Source of the DNA: Glossina fuscipes
Lineage: Eukaryota > Arthropoda > Insecta > Diptera > Glossinidae
NCBI RefSeq assembly: GCF_014805625.2
Contig: NW_023998432.1
Coordinates: 868,001 to 932,000, forward strand
Length of the DNA stretch: 64,000 bases
Direction: 5' to 3'
This document shows, in pieces, positions 25,321 through 38,744 of the stretch. The position numbers and the translations under genes are program-made. Every line of letters starts with the position of its first letter. The stretch's first letter is position 1. The notes below the pieces were generated by a model. That model saw nothing but the letters and a program-made list of their open reading frames with translations. It did not search any database and was not told the origin of the DNA.

Positions 25321-27370
25321 TTTTTTTTTTTTTTTTTACCCACATTTTCACATATGGAATACAAAAAAGCCGTCCTTAAATGACGCTTAACGTGTTTGTC
25401 ATTAAATGTATCTGACTGAAAGTTTCCGTACATTAATGTATTAGACTGGTCCGTATTAGTCCGATTAAACACATAACTTGTCATTTCCTTATCGATTTAC
25501 GCTTATCAACTTGCTTATGAGTGTTTGCATAGCTGAGATAAAGACTGGTATTGAAAATAGGTTATCTAGTTCAAAGATGAAACGAAATGTATGCGTGGGG
25601 AACAAGAATTAAAAAATTTAAGTCACTATATACGGTTGGATGTCATATATCAAAAAACATTTACCAAATAGCCAAAATAAGTGAAACTTTTGAAAGGTTT
25701 CTGCATATTTTGCAACAAACCAAACAAAGAAGTTCTGCGCTGATGAAATTATAAAGCTTCACGAAACATGCTTAAACTTAGTGGATAATAACGGCCGTTA
25801 TGAATTTAGGTAGAAGACATTTTGAATTAAATAAAATTTAATAACATTTTTAATACTTTTGCAACATCAGAAATATATTGGAGTTATTTTAAAACCAGCC
25901 TAGGTATCCCTGTAGGCATCCAACCTACTCAACGGCTATTTTGAGAGCAAATCGTTTCGAGCCTTTGATAAGTTAAGCGATGTTTATTGACACATATGTA
26001 TCGAAATTGCGACCTTTTCTTTCTTTTTTTAGTTCTTCGTTTTTCTTAAATGATGCAAATATGATAACATGTTATGTAAACGGAAGAGGCAAGTTGATAT
26101 ATAACAGCTTATATTCAAACGCAATGAATCCATGTAAATGTGTAAACTATATATTTATTTAGGAAAATTACTTAATCATAACATAAAACAAGCTTGCGTA
26201 ATAATATGCGAATATATATAATAAATTAGAATGATTATTACAACATCAATGTTCAATATATCAATGGTCAATTTTTTTGAAAATAATAAGTGAATAAGTG
26301 AAGAAACAAGTAAAAATATTGTAGCATAGCAAATTTATTACTTCTTACTTCTCGTAAAATAATACTTTTGTTATTTTCATCTAAAATTATTAAAAAGTAT
26401 ACTTTGCTTCTACGTATAACAATACTTTTCATGGGAACCCTTAGGTGAGATGATCTAAAACACGAATCGACCCGGTCCAAGTTTCTTGTCAGAGATCTTA
26501 TTATTATTTACCTATTTTCGCGATTGACTACTGGAAACTCGTATTCAATTTTCATTCGTAACGATTTATAGATAAATGGTAGGGTTGCGAAAGTAATCCG
26601 CTCCAATTTATTTTAAGTAGAGTTCGCCTTTCGGCCAAAACGCGTTGGCGTATCAAATTTCATCAAAACATCTCAAAAATTGCTATCCCTGAATAAACCA
26701 CAAAAATAAAAGATTAGCAGACAAACAGGCGCAAAAGCTTAACCCAATGTTAACTTGTCGTTTGCTACAAACGACATAGACTACAATAAGCCTTTATAAA
26801 GCATTTGGCGTTGAAGATGAAAATTGATTTAAAATAGTGGTATGATTTTTAAAATTATTTCGCTAAGTTTTGTGCGATTATTTTATGTATTGTATATTTC
26901 TAGCATTTTGTGACAATGATAGATGAACAATTATAAGGCAAATATGAATGCATATCAAAATCCAAAAGAAATTTCGAATTTCAACTGATGTTACTGGTTA
27001 CTCTTTGGCTTTTATAGAATCGTTTTTATCTTACTTCAACGAAAAAGTCTTTGACCTTTACACCAGCGGATGGCTTTGAAGTAGTGCACTACCTTGGTAG
27101 TGCCAACTTTACTAAGTCATATGCGTATAAAAGGAGAAAAATTTCGAACAATTTTAAAGTTGTTCATTCGAAATCTGATTACATTACACATTACTTTTAA
27201 GTTATATAAAATGAGCGTAATTCTCTTTTTACTGTTGTCGTACAATTCAAGAATAAAATTGTTAAACACTATAGCAACCCTTTATTACAAAGAGTAGTAT
27301 TTCTTGGCACATGATTTTAAATTATTTCTTGTCTAGCTTTTATATTAAACAAAGGATTTAAGCGAGAAAT
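23821..27370. other. AT-rich sequence, no recognised gene
   Basis: Mostly featureless. It holds poly(T) at 24687-24702 and an (ATTT)n-poly(T) tract at 25291-25337. Short open frames (for example 27094-27297) have no protein-like signature. Confidence 0.5.
25291..25337. repeat. (TTTA)n tract followed by poly(T)
   Basis: About six TTTA units run into about 24 T. On the minus strand this reads as A-run plus AAAT units and could be an orphan retrotransposon tail, but no 3' UTR is recognisable next to it. Confidence 0.85.
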
Positions 27371-27379
27371 TTGTGGCTG

Positions 27380-27445
27380 CCATACAGTGTAGGGGTTAGG
27401 ACGCCCGGTAAGTATTCTGGAGATCCAAGTTCTTCGACTCCAGAT
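27380..27445 (+). pseudogene. tRNA-like sequence (SINE head or tRNA pseudogene)
   Basis: The text CAGTGTAGGGGTTAGGACGC has a box A-like core similar to those of Asp, Glu and His tRNAs. About 35 bases on, AGTTCTTCGACTCC resembles box B with two extra bases. The arms do not pair well, so it is not a functional tRNA. It may be the head of another SINE. Confidence 0.35.
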
Positions 27446-29747
27446 AAGATAGACCACGAATTGTGCTTTACTTGTCGTTTAACATGCATGCTGGATATAG
27501 CTTACATTCGGTTTTATTTACAATGCAGTAAATATGTACTTTGTATTGAACTCTAATTTGTTAAATATGTTAACAGATATGAAATTCATTCACTCATAGT
27601 TGATTATGTAAATCTCAACATTCGATTTCTTTACTGATATATGATATATTTATAAATATTATAATTATTAATTATTGATAAGTTATGTTTTATAAAGCAA
27701 ATATACAGGTACGCTATGTAAATATCAAATGCAAAATAATACACGCACATTAAGTAAATGTAAATACTACTCAGGGACAACCAACAAAACACTAGCATTG
27801 AATATCCAAAGCGTAATATTTTTAGTAAAAAATACCCGAAGCACGCATAAAATAACATAACGAAAGAATTTTTTAAGCAGACAATGCCAGTGGTTCGGCC
27901 TTTATTCGATTGAATTTTTCTATCTGCTGACCTTATGAAAACCTATACTGGTGGCTAATTTTGATCTTAACTTAATTAAAGTGAAAACGACGAATTTAAG
28001 ATATCTTTTAATATTCTAGAAGGGGAATGTGTATTCACTCGGACTGAGCACAAGCCTTCATATTATATGAAGACCATATATCCAGTTTCCGTGTGTATTA
28101 GTGGAAAGGTTAGTACATCAACTATATTTTTATATACATACATTACAACTATATATTACTGAAAAGCATGAGTACAAAATTCATTCAATAATACCTATCC
28201 CCCGTTTAAAAGTCCACGGCTGTTTCAAATCGCCATTAGCAGTGCCAAAACGCTATGCATAATATTAAAATTTACACGTATGTAATACTACTAGTACTAT
28301 TATAACACCTAATTTGAACAACTGATATAACGCAGCAATTAAAACAAGAAATTTGTTTGTTTTCCCCCAAAGCTAACGAAATTCAATTTCCATTACACAA
28401 GAAGTATTTGGAAAATTTGAAAATCATATCCTTTCTTAGCTCCTACTTTTTTGTTATATTTTTATAATTTTTATTTGCACTTTTCTAATAGAAAGAAAGA
28501 ATAGCATTAATGAAAATATTCTGCTGGAGATAAATTACTAATGCATGCATGTGCACATTAGTAGAAACTATAACACACTGCGTATGACTGTTAAATAAAA
28601 ATTTAAAAAAAAAAACAAACAGTAAACTATTTAAAACTGATGCCATGAATATAGCGTTCATAAAAATGCACCCTAAAAATGCTATGAATAAAATTAATGC
28701 AAACATTTCAATAAAGATATTAGCATAAATTGCGTATAATTAAATCGCAACAATATTTGTATTAAACGCTCAAGAAAAGCGCTGAAATCAAGTAAGCACA
28801 TAAGCGCAGAAAATAAATAGATTATTTAAATAGTAACTAAGGAGCATTTAATGTAAAAATCGACAGTTTCATTTCCTAGAACAAAGGACTGAAATCTATT
28901 GTTTGCCATAAGTAAGCACATTTTTGCATTTATGCCAAGACCAAGCGTAAAACGGTAAGCAGTAGAAAGTGAGCAGTCCGACCATAAGGCAGGCGATCGC
29001 AGGCACCAACAACAGCACATCGTAGTAAGCCATTGGCCTTAATGGAGTTTGTGTTTTGTATACATTTTAACGACAAAGTGTTTCGAGTGCTGATGTGAAA
29101 AGACCTTTCACGACTTACTGTAGTTACAGTGGTTTCATGGTTAGTTTAAGTCATATTTTTGTTTTGTAATGTTGTCAAGTCTAAAAGCTTTTAACATATC
29201 CATCTACGGTTGCATAATTTTTAGTTTTACAGTTTAAAATATTTCCGTGTTCATGGCAAATTTTCATTCTTCGTAAAGGACACATCATTCTTCAGTCATT
29301 CACTTTATACATTCTCCCAGTTAAGCAATATTGTCAGCACAATTTTTACATTTAAATATAAATATACCGTATTTGTAGAATTACAATCTTGTGTTTTGAC
29401 TTTAAACTTTAAAATATTAATTTCTTCAAGCAAAAACGATAACCAGATATTTTTTTACATAAAACTTGGAATATTCTGAAGATATGGATTATATGGATTT
29501 GATTTGAATAAAGACAACCGTCAGCTGCTAATACAGTCGCAATACCAAGAACTTAGTTCGATATTTAAAAATTGATACAATTGTTTTCAGTTATCGCCAC
29601 GTTAAAAATGAATGAGTTTACTTCATGTCCAATGTCTGTCCATATATCTTGCTCGCAGTCTACCCATCTCCCATTCTGTCCTTTTGCAGATATGCAAATG
29701 CAAAAACAAATTTACCTAAATCTATCAAAAAGAAAATAAATGAAAGT
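27446..29747. other. AT-rich sequence, no recognised feature
   Basis: Only short chance frames; 27600-27860 is especially AT-rich. Confidence 0.5.
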
Positions 29748-30092
29748 CAAGTAAGCAAATTAAATTCGGTAGGGACCGAATATTTTATACTTATCATCAT
29801 TTATACGGCAGAATGTTTACTGCAAATCTTACAAAGTTGCGCAAATATATTTTGGTGCATTCCAAACTTGAAACTGGCCTAGGATTTATTTATATACGCT
29901 TTTTGAAGCTAGTTTCTGCGCGCTATAAAGGTATTGAAAAGACAATTCAACATTGGTACACTAGAATATTGGGTTGGCGTGGTCAATTTTTTCCATCTTT
30001 ATACACAAATGCTACAGAGTCGCCCATAGGATATGCGTTTAAATTTTTGGACATTTATTTGCTATAGTTTATAGGTAATGAGCAAAAAACCA
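29748..30092 (-). repeat. INE-1/DINE-1-like repeat, young 3' part
   Basis: On the minus strand this is the 3' half of the family. It starts in the TTTTTTGCTCATTACC module near 30092 and ends with the hairpin ATTCGGTCCCTACCGAAT (29764-29781) and TTAATTTGCTTACTTG (to 29748). Over 29813-30067 I count about five differences from the copy at 22333-23122, so the two are about 98% identical. About 125 bases present in the other copy between the palindrome and this block are missing here. The 5' half is absent. Confidence 0.85.
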
Positions 30093-30364
30093 TTATAGTT
30101 ACTGATAAGGAATACAAGGCGGCGAGCAAGCAAGTTGGGACCAATCGTTTTGTATTCGCTTAAAAATAAAACTTTCGTAGAAGGAAATCTTACGGAAATA
30201 GCAAAAGATACTATTTAATCAACAGCTTAGTAATAACAGAATATCTATGTCGTTTGTAACTTGATTATCTCAGATATCACAACGATGGTCTTTATTCGAT
30301 ATATTAAAAATTTTTTTTGTCTTGATCCAACTGAGTCGAACGAGAGTGAAATTCCATATTATAT

Positions 30365-31520
30365 GAGGAAAACAGTTTGACATCATCAGCGTCCATCAGA
30401 ATATTGCTGAACTTGATCACCGTGGGAAGGTCATTGATATACGGGATAAATGGCAAGGGGCATTAGTGGTTCTGTTGAGAAATACAAATATTCTTCTTTC
30501 GGAGTTAACAGATTTGTGAAATGGTTAGTATTAGTAAAAAGTGGAGATGTAGTTAATAAATTAAAATGAGTGTCTTTCAGTAGAGTAGATGAAATAATAG
30601 TGAGCGCAGCCAGTTTTCATGTATTTTTTTGAAAAGTTTGTTTTTTCTATTTTGAACTGTTCTTTTTTTACCATGGCGGGAAAGTGCCTCGAGGACGGCT
30701 GTCTAATCGGAATGGACGCGGAAATAGGTGGCCTAACACTTCATAAATTTTAATAAGTAGCGTTTCCATATTCACATTGAATAAATCAATACTACGTGAT
30801 TTATCTGACAGGAGCAAGATTAAGCAACGAAATATTGGCTTTGCTAAGTTCGTATCGTATATTTGAGCAACTGAGATTTAACTTGTTGAAGAGACTCAAC
30901 ATGCCTTGATACTTGCATTGAAATGATGTTCAAATTGCTGGAAGATGTGGATCTTCGGGTACATTAAAAGGCAGACAAAGACTCACAATTCTTTCAGGGA
31001 ACTTAACAAAGCTAAAATATTTGCATGTCCCATTCCAATTAGTTACATGATTACATTGAAGGCGATTCCGATAATATATACTTTATTCAGATGTTTAAAT
31101 GGGGACCAGATAGCCTGAATTGACACTAACACACGGACTGGCCTGTGGTAAATTGAAATCCCTCAATGGTACGGTCAGATCAGTAAGTTTGCTGATCTAA
31201 ACAAAGTCACAAATAAGAGATATATGTTTCGTATAAGAATAAATATCTGCATTTGGAGGAATGTAAGAACAAGACAAATATAAGTTTCTACTGTCAATTT
31301 TCACACGAATAGAAGAGGAGGAGTTGCAAATTAAAATGAATGTAACGGAAAGACAATTGATATGGCAAATAAACCACTACCATCGGTACGATTTAGATGA
31401 GCTTTTCTGGAAACATCCGACATTCCGACGAGTAGAGATCAGGCTTCAGCCAGTTTCCAGTGAAAACCAAACAGAAATACTATATATCCCCATTTATTCT
31501 AGATAAACAGAACGAATTTC
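30365..31520 (-). pseudogene. CR1-like ORF2 relic with internal deletion
   Basis: On the minus strand it keeps three blocks that align with the CR1-like element at 39754-44323. (1) The EN N-terminal region lies at about 31240-31510. (2) The endonuclease D-F-N-L-P segment is at 31147-31164, followed by the linker at about 30600-30760. (3) The RT motif C region is at 30371-30450, reading INDLPTVIKFSNILMDADDV with Tyr of YADD changed to Asp. The first part of the RT domain between (2) and (3) is largely gone. The sequence is much more diverged than copies 1 and 2 are from each other, so it is an older member or a related subfamily. Confidence 0.7.
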
Positions 31521-32324
31521 AGTACATAGGCCTCTGATACTTTGGCAAACGATAGTCACACGGCATATTAATGCAGAAAATGACTTCTGAATGCTGCATA
31601 CTTTCATACAAATTTAATATGTGCTTACCACAGGCGGTATAAGGTGCAAGGAAAAAATTTCTTTATTATTACTAATGTAACATCTCACATATTAAGCTAA
31701 TAACAAAAGTCGTTAATTCGCTTTGTATTGGCTAAAGACTGTTGGAGTTTCTTGTAAACTTTACACAAAAAATTAATATAACGAAGGGAACATGTAACGG
31801 TTATAATAAAATGTTGCATGTTTTATTAAAATCTTTGGTAAACTTTACTATATTGAATAGTTAAGGAATTGTGTATATTAAAACTCATGTTCCAAAGAAA
31901 ATATAGGCTTTTCCTTAGATTTTCTTTTTCGTTAATGAACACTTTGTTATTACTTCTACTGTTGTTTCCTTGCTTGAACTTGCAAAAGGAGAAACTTCAA
32001 ATGATCCAAAATTGTATAAGGTTTTTTTTGCGGATATACGTAAGTGTGTATGAAATAGTATAAGAGCAGTATAAATGAACGAAAACCCAAAAAACAAAAA
32101 AAAACAAAAGCAACGACATACCTACACTATGCCAAACACGTAGCCAGTATGATTGAAAGAATCGAAAAAGTTCATAGTATCTCTTCATAAACATAAAACT
32201 GCATGCATAATTTATGGTTGCATTCATTAAACTACCGGAGTTTTTTTTTGATTCGTTCTGTAAATGAAAAACTATATATATCAAAGATTTTATGCAATGT
32301 AATAAACTCTGGTAAGAATTCAAA

Positions 32325-32349
32325 CCGCCCTCTCCGCCCTCTCCGCCCA
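32325..32349. repeat. Short GC-rich tandem repeat
   Basis: Three copies of a 9-base CCGCCCTCT-type unit, unusual in this AT-rich context. Confidence 0.8.
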
Positions 32350-35300
32350 TACGCACATTCTGATTTCAATCAAAAGCAAAATAAAAAAGAATTAATAAAG
32401 ATGCATTCCTGAGTCATGAAATTCTTTAAAATGAAATAAATTGTAAATGTGGTGAACGAGAGAGATGGAGATAGAGGCAGAAGTATATGTTCATTTTTCT
32501 TAACCAAATATTTACGTGGGCAAAAGGATGGGTAACCCTAACCCCTAAACACTATCCCTGTCCATCTCTAACCACAACACAAGGGATTCAACGTGTCCAT
32601 TTTATTTTTTGTTTTTCCTTATACTTCTTGTGTACGCATGTATTCACATTTACACTCTCCTACCCAAAACCATCGTCATTCGCAGGCGACAGGGCTTCTA
32701 CTAATGTAACGTGCTATCACTCATATCTGTTTTGTATATGTTACGTGTGTACATATATATATATGAATATGTAAGTGAATATATGTGCTCCCATCTGCTT
32801 ACACATGAAACATGAAGAACACATGAAATTACTCATTTTGCATGATGTCTTGCCAAATACATGATCTCATGGTATGATATTGCCTTAGTATTGGTATTGG
32901 TACCGTTTTCGTTGTTGCGTTTTTCATTTATTTACTTGTTTTAATTCAAATTTTATTTAATCGCAACATACTACTGGGAAGTCATCAATTCATATATGCG
33001 AATGCGATTAAATATGGAAACCAAACCAAAGAGGAAATGTTATGTAAAGCACAACCTTATGCATACTATTGAAAAGTAGAGACTAGTGTAAACTAGTATA
33101 AATTAGACCTTATTACCATAAGAAGGTTAATTTTTCCATAAGTATACTTATATAAGATAGATTCAAATAATAGTGCCCGCTTATCTAAATTTTTCAACTT
33201 CATTAAATATACCAAAATATTATTTTTCGCTGACTGTTTTCAAAATACATTAAAAATGAGAAATGTTTTCATATAACGGTTTCTACAATATGGTGCGTTA
33301 TATGGATAATAGTCGTAAAAAACCTTCGATCAAGTCATTCTTCGTCGAAAGCATGTCAGTGTACCTAATTCATTTAAAACACTTTAAAAATAAACATAAT
33401 ATACATTCATAAACCTAAGAATGCATAGAAAGACATTGGAAGGACAGACGGACAGACCGACAGACATTCTTACATCAGTTCAGAAACCAGTTCGAAATGC
33501 ATTAATATAATAAGAAATGAGTCTGTTCCAAGTTTTTCTGGATTTTGCAGTTATCCGCAGAAACTTAATATGGCTTCTTATGACTACGGTGTAGGGTAGA
33601 ATTGTCGCAGAATTGTTTTCTTGCACGAAAGGGTGAGCAGGTGGTTGGTTACAAATTTGGATACTGGTGCGTCGCTAATTTTTCGGGATGAATACGAAAC
33701 TGGTAGAAATCACGATCCACGTAATTTTCTTTTAAGTTTCACTGCATGCACATAGTTCGGCGTTCTACTGTATATTGTGGATTCAAATGTATATGCGTAT
33801 ATAAGCGTGTGTGTTTGTACTGATATTTAAAAATTGGTCTTTACAAACTGCTCTTGTAACTGTGCCTACAGATAAAAATATGTTAACGGATGGTATGACG
33901 TATATGCATACAGAGATTTTACATATGGCAAACCATGTAATCAAACGATTGCCTTTAGATTTCCTTAGCTAATTACTTTGGTTGGAAAACGATTTCAATG
34001 GCACAACTCGCTTATGTTCTATTCTTGTTGTTAGGTAAGAATGTATATGCATTAATGTAGACATGCATACACATAAATATGCATCTAAATATTTTAAGCG
34101 CAAAATGAAATGAACTTTCTCTTTAGCACGTTGGAATAATGCAGTAGTTATCAAATAACACAAAAAGAAACTAGCTTTAATTATTTATATGTATGATTGT
34201 ATATATGATCATAATAATAATAATAATAAAATGAACAATAAATGCATTAATGTAATAGTTAATACATATAATAGTTACTACGACAATTCGTATGCATTAC
34301 ATCACTGCATAATGAGAAACTGATTTGAATTTTTGATATATATATACACTAAAGGCTTACCGGCTAAAAAACACGATTTTAATCATTTCATTTCCATTTA
34401 TCCAGATAGTAAATCTATCTATTCGTTCACCCTAGAAGATATTGGAATAAAAAATGTCGAAAGATTTGTACAGAAATCTTAAATTTAATATTTTATACAA
34501 TTGAATTGATTAAACATAAAAATATGTAACCGAAGAATTTAAGCCTAAAATACTTAAGGTCGACCTTTTGTTACGCTCACTTTTAAAAATATCTTAATAT
34601 ATATGCTTGAGCTGATTGACGTTTATAAGAAAATGTATACATTTATGAGAATTAACTACCGATCTATTAACTAGGAAAATCGATTTACCGACATTTCAAC
34701 CATTAACGCAAAAAAAAAAAATAAAAATTTTGACACCTCTAAAAACTACCTTCATAAGAATGATTTCAAAATTACTTATTATCCATCGTCCCTTGGCTCG
34801 TCTATAATTTAACAAACACAGTTAGACCAGTAAAGGATATTTAAAATTCGTATACTTACCTATATTTGATGCGTACGGAGAAAAATTTCGCGTTTCGAGT
34901 GACATTGAGCTGGAATTTAAATTTCAAATAACGTTACAACTAACAACACAAAGTTCATTACATGTTTAAATATGTCCTAATATCGCAGACACACAGAAAG
35001 TTATTATATGAGCGTATGCGTAAGTATATGTCTTTCTTTAAGCTATGTTTTTGCTAATTAAGAGATAAATTTTGATTTCCCTTCAATTTACTTAAACATG
35101 AATCCTTTTGCATAAATTATGCTAATAACAATTTATTGTAAAGTCATATAGCAACATTAAAATTATGCATTTGCGTATGTTAAATATGTGTTAAACATTA
35201 AATATTTAAATAGGATTTATTTATGGTAAAAATTTAATTGAGCATGTATGTGTGCGTGTGTGTTCTTGTTCTTTCTTGTTCTTTTAGATTGAGAACTATC

Positions 35301-35817
35301 GAAAGGCACCCATTATAGGCAGTGCGAGACTTTAGCCCGGTAAAAAGTATCTGCACTCGTATCGGAATTTCCTGCCCTAAAAGTAGTTATCCATGATATT
35401 GGTGTGTGTGCCTGCGCATAAACGCATGTATGCGTCGCACGTGTATGCTGCGTTCTATGCTGTCATACCTTTTTTAAAAAGTTTCACTTATGTTTTTCTT
35501 GCTCTCTTTCTATCTCGAGAGAAATATTGTCCTTTACATCGATTATCTTATTTCCTTTAAATTTATGTTCGGTGTTATCACATTTTAGGAAACAACATAC
35601 AGTAAGCTGTCAAGTTTACCCTTTTTCAGTTGCATACACATACTCCACAATTTTTTACTTCTTATTTTTTTTTTCTTGTCTCCAATGAAAATCTTATTTT
35701 TCCTCTTGCATGCATCCTTCTGCTAACCCCTCAAACACTTAGGATTATGTGTTAGCTTTGCATACATCCATGTATTTCTTCTATTACTTGATGTAAAATA
35801 TTGTCCTTTAATAAATA

Positions 35818-35902
35818 CATATATATATACATATATAATATAATAATAATATATATATACAATATATATAATAATATATATATATAATATATATATACAT
35901 AT

Positions 35903-35937
<35 letters not shown>
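35818..35937. repeat. Compound AT-rich microsatellite
   Basis: About 120 bases of AT, ATAC and AAT units. The 61-codon minus-strand frame that crosses it is a by-product of the repeat. Confidence 0.95.
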
Positions 35938-35942
<5 letters not shown>

Positions 35943-36660
35943 ATTCTGCATTACATGGCCATTTTCATATAAATATATTATCTTATTATCTAGTCAAAAA
36001 CAATGGAAAAAGAAATGTAAAAGGAAGAATCTGAGAGTGATGGATCAGAAAAAGCTTATGGAATATTTTCCATGAAAGATTTTATTTAAAAGATAAAACA
36101 GAACAAATACAAATTGCTTTATCATATAAATTTATTAGCAAATGTTTTATGCTTTAAGAAAATTTAGAGCGAAACAATTATTGGGTTCTTAGTTTATGGA
36201 AAAAGTCTAGTTTTTAACAATAAATTGTTAGAAGCACTTAAAAATGTACTGAACTTTATACGTTGACTTAAACGCGTGATGTGAATATTATGAATAATAA
36301 ATAGTTCTTGAAATACTTTCCAAGCAGAATTTCTCTCTACGTTTCCTTTCCTTTTTTAAAATTTATCATTTAATCAATGATATACTTCTTGTTTTCCCTC
36401 ATATTCAGATTTTATTTAATTTGCTAACACCAAAAACGGTCTTCAATTGTGTTATCGTATATATGTCATTCTTATATAAATTATTTTTTATTAGTGTCTG
36501 ACATAACCTCTATATATGATATTTTTTCCATTGTCTTTTTTTTTTTCTTGCTTCATTTAATTACGGTCATTTTACGCTTAAACTAGCGCGATTGTTTCAT
36601 ACCCATTTGAACTTTAAAACTTGCAGCATACGCCGTTGCATATTTAGATTTGACCCTCTT

Positions 36661-37490
36661 TATACCTATCGCCGACGGGTGCAGGATATATTCACTTTGT
36701 TAAAACATTTGCAAAGCCCAAAACGAAGTTGCAGAGACCGTGTAGATTATATATATTCTTGATCATCATCAACTTCTGAATCGATCTACGAATTTCCTTC
36801 CAGCGATCTAAATCTACAAAAATTTGAACATATATTTAATGGGTGATGTGGTAGTGTCTGTACAAAAAAAGCGAAAAATTAATCATTGTAAAGAATTTTA
36901 TATATTTGAAACTTATTGCTTTTACTATTCTGCTAGTGCCTCGTCGAAGGCAAAGGCTAGGGAGCTGCAAGGTCATTTACAGGTATCCCACCAAAACAAT
37001 AAAAAGCATTGTCAACCTAAATAATATAGCTTGCGAAATTTTGCTGACAAATACGTTTAGTAATAAATTCCATTGTTAACTATTTTCTTTTTTCTTTTTC
37101 TAAAGGAAAGTTGTGTCCATTACACCATGCCTGCCTAATATTATAATGCCATCAAAATTTATATATTTTTTTTTCAAGACCTTTATAACGCCCAGAAGCA
37201 AGCTTCAAGAATCCCATAAAATATATAAATTCTTAGCTAATTTCAAATTCGAAATGCATCTAAGCACGTCTGTCTGTTTGACAGTACATCTGTCTGTCTG
37301 TTAATTCATCTGCCGATCTGTCTGCCCAACTATGTAGTATCGGAGGTACATACTCTCACATTTGCAGAAGACAAGCCATCAGATATAGACTTGCAAAAGA
37401 GTTTGAACACCCGCACGTCTACACAACGTCTCCTTTGCTCGTTACTCATAAACTACAACAGATATATGATATAAATTTCCACAAAATTAT
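36661..37490 (+). repeat. INE-1/DINE-1-like repeat, rearranged relic
   Basis: The plus-strand 5' end TATACCTATCGCCGACGGGTG, with the ACTTTGTTAAAACATTTGCAA block and TATATTCTTGATCATCATC, is clear at 36661-36800. A second family block (ACCTTTATAACGCCCAGAAGC...TCAAATTCGAAATGCATC) lies at 37168-37265, and TTGCTCGTTACTCATAAACTA at 37437. The last two are in inverted order relative to the full-length copies, and 36800-37160 is foreign, so this is either two overlapping relics or one rearranged copy. Confidence 0.6.
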
Positions 37491-38744
37491 TTTAAAATAA
37501 TTTATATTTTTCCTTTTTGTCAAGGATTACGGTGATTTTCTTATTTATTATAGTTTCCACTACTTGTATGATAAGAGTATGTTGAATTATGTGTGCAATA
37601 TTCAAAATTACTTAAAAAATTATTCGAGCTTTAACTGCGTTAATCAATTAAAACTCATTTTCTGATTGGATTCAAGTATTTCTTAAAGTACCGAAAAAGT
37701 GAAAGCGAAATATACGTCCTTTGCAGCCTTTGAAAATTCAAATAATCAAAATTATTTATTTATTTTGCGAAAATAATAAAAATAATACACTACTATCTGC
37801 CGGCAGAGTCTACAACAAACATAATAATTACTTGCTATTGCAATTTCAGTCTAATTTGATTATTGCTTCATCTAAAGTTATTATTCTTTCTTAAGTTAAC
37901 TTTCGCAAGCGATAGGCAAAGTTATAAACTTGTCACAGAATGGGGTGAATAGTAACAGTAAAACTATTGATTTTATAAACATAATATTTATTTTATGTTT
38001 AGAAGAAAAAAGAAACAAGGATATTATTAAAAAAGAAATAAGAAAACTATGCACGATTACACCAATGGTCGAAGCTCGCGATTGTTTCCACTTGGCATTT
38101 GTCAAATTTTAATGAATGAGCTTTGAAATAAAAAAACGTATATATTTAAGTATATAAATAAGTTTTGTTCATATATCAATATATGGAAATATCAGACAAA
38201 TTTTATGATCAGCTATTAAATCAATTACGTGGACTTTCTCTAATTGAGGAGAAACGAACAGAATGTGGAACTGAATATTAAGTTCGATCAAATTTTTAGA
38301 TCTTAATAACGGGGGCTTCAATGGATAGACAAATGGACCGATATCGAGTTATCTTGTTTGAATTCCTTAATTAAATTTGTCAACAACACATATTTAGGTT
38401 AAAAATACTCAAAAATATTAACATATCTCCTTTAGAGTAGGCGCAAATAAGCTAGTTAAAATTATTATAAGCCCTTATACATATTATATTTTAGTCTTTG
38501 TGAAAGAAAAAACGAAAAACAAAGTAATTCAGTAATATATTGCATGCATCGGTCTAATACATTAAATTTACGATTTTTTTTAATGGCTTTTGCCTTAAGG
38601 AGTCTATTCTATGTAGTATCATAAATCATGCACACGTTTAGTTAAATCAAAGTCAAATGAATAAGAAGTTATAATTTATTTAAATAATTTAGAAAGAGAT
38701 TTTTGAAATTTTTCCTGCTTTTACTTTCAAGCGAGAAAGCCCGC
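37491..38744. other. AT-rich sequence, no gene
   Basis: No recognisable feature; chance frames on both strands around 37900-38110. Confidence 0.5.

Larger units (their letters stand above)
31521..36660. other. AT-rich sequence with simple repeats, no gene
   Basis: Nothing coding is supported. At 33440-33550 the string GGACAGACGGACAGACCGACAG with the following lines resembles the middle of a decayed INE-1-like repeat. There is an AAT cluster at 34211-34229 and the simple repeats listed separately. Confidence 0.45.

Noticed and set aside
25291..25337. Possible orphan retrotransposon tail
   Set aside because: AAAT units plus A run resemble the CR1-like tail, but the adjoining sequence does not match its 3' UTR.
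31324..31506. 60-codon plus-strand frame
   Set aside because: Antisense to the CR1-like endonuclease relic, with which the region aligns.
35723..35908. 61-codon minus-strand frame rich in Tyr and Ile
   Set aside because: It is a translation of the AT microsatellite at 35818-35937.
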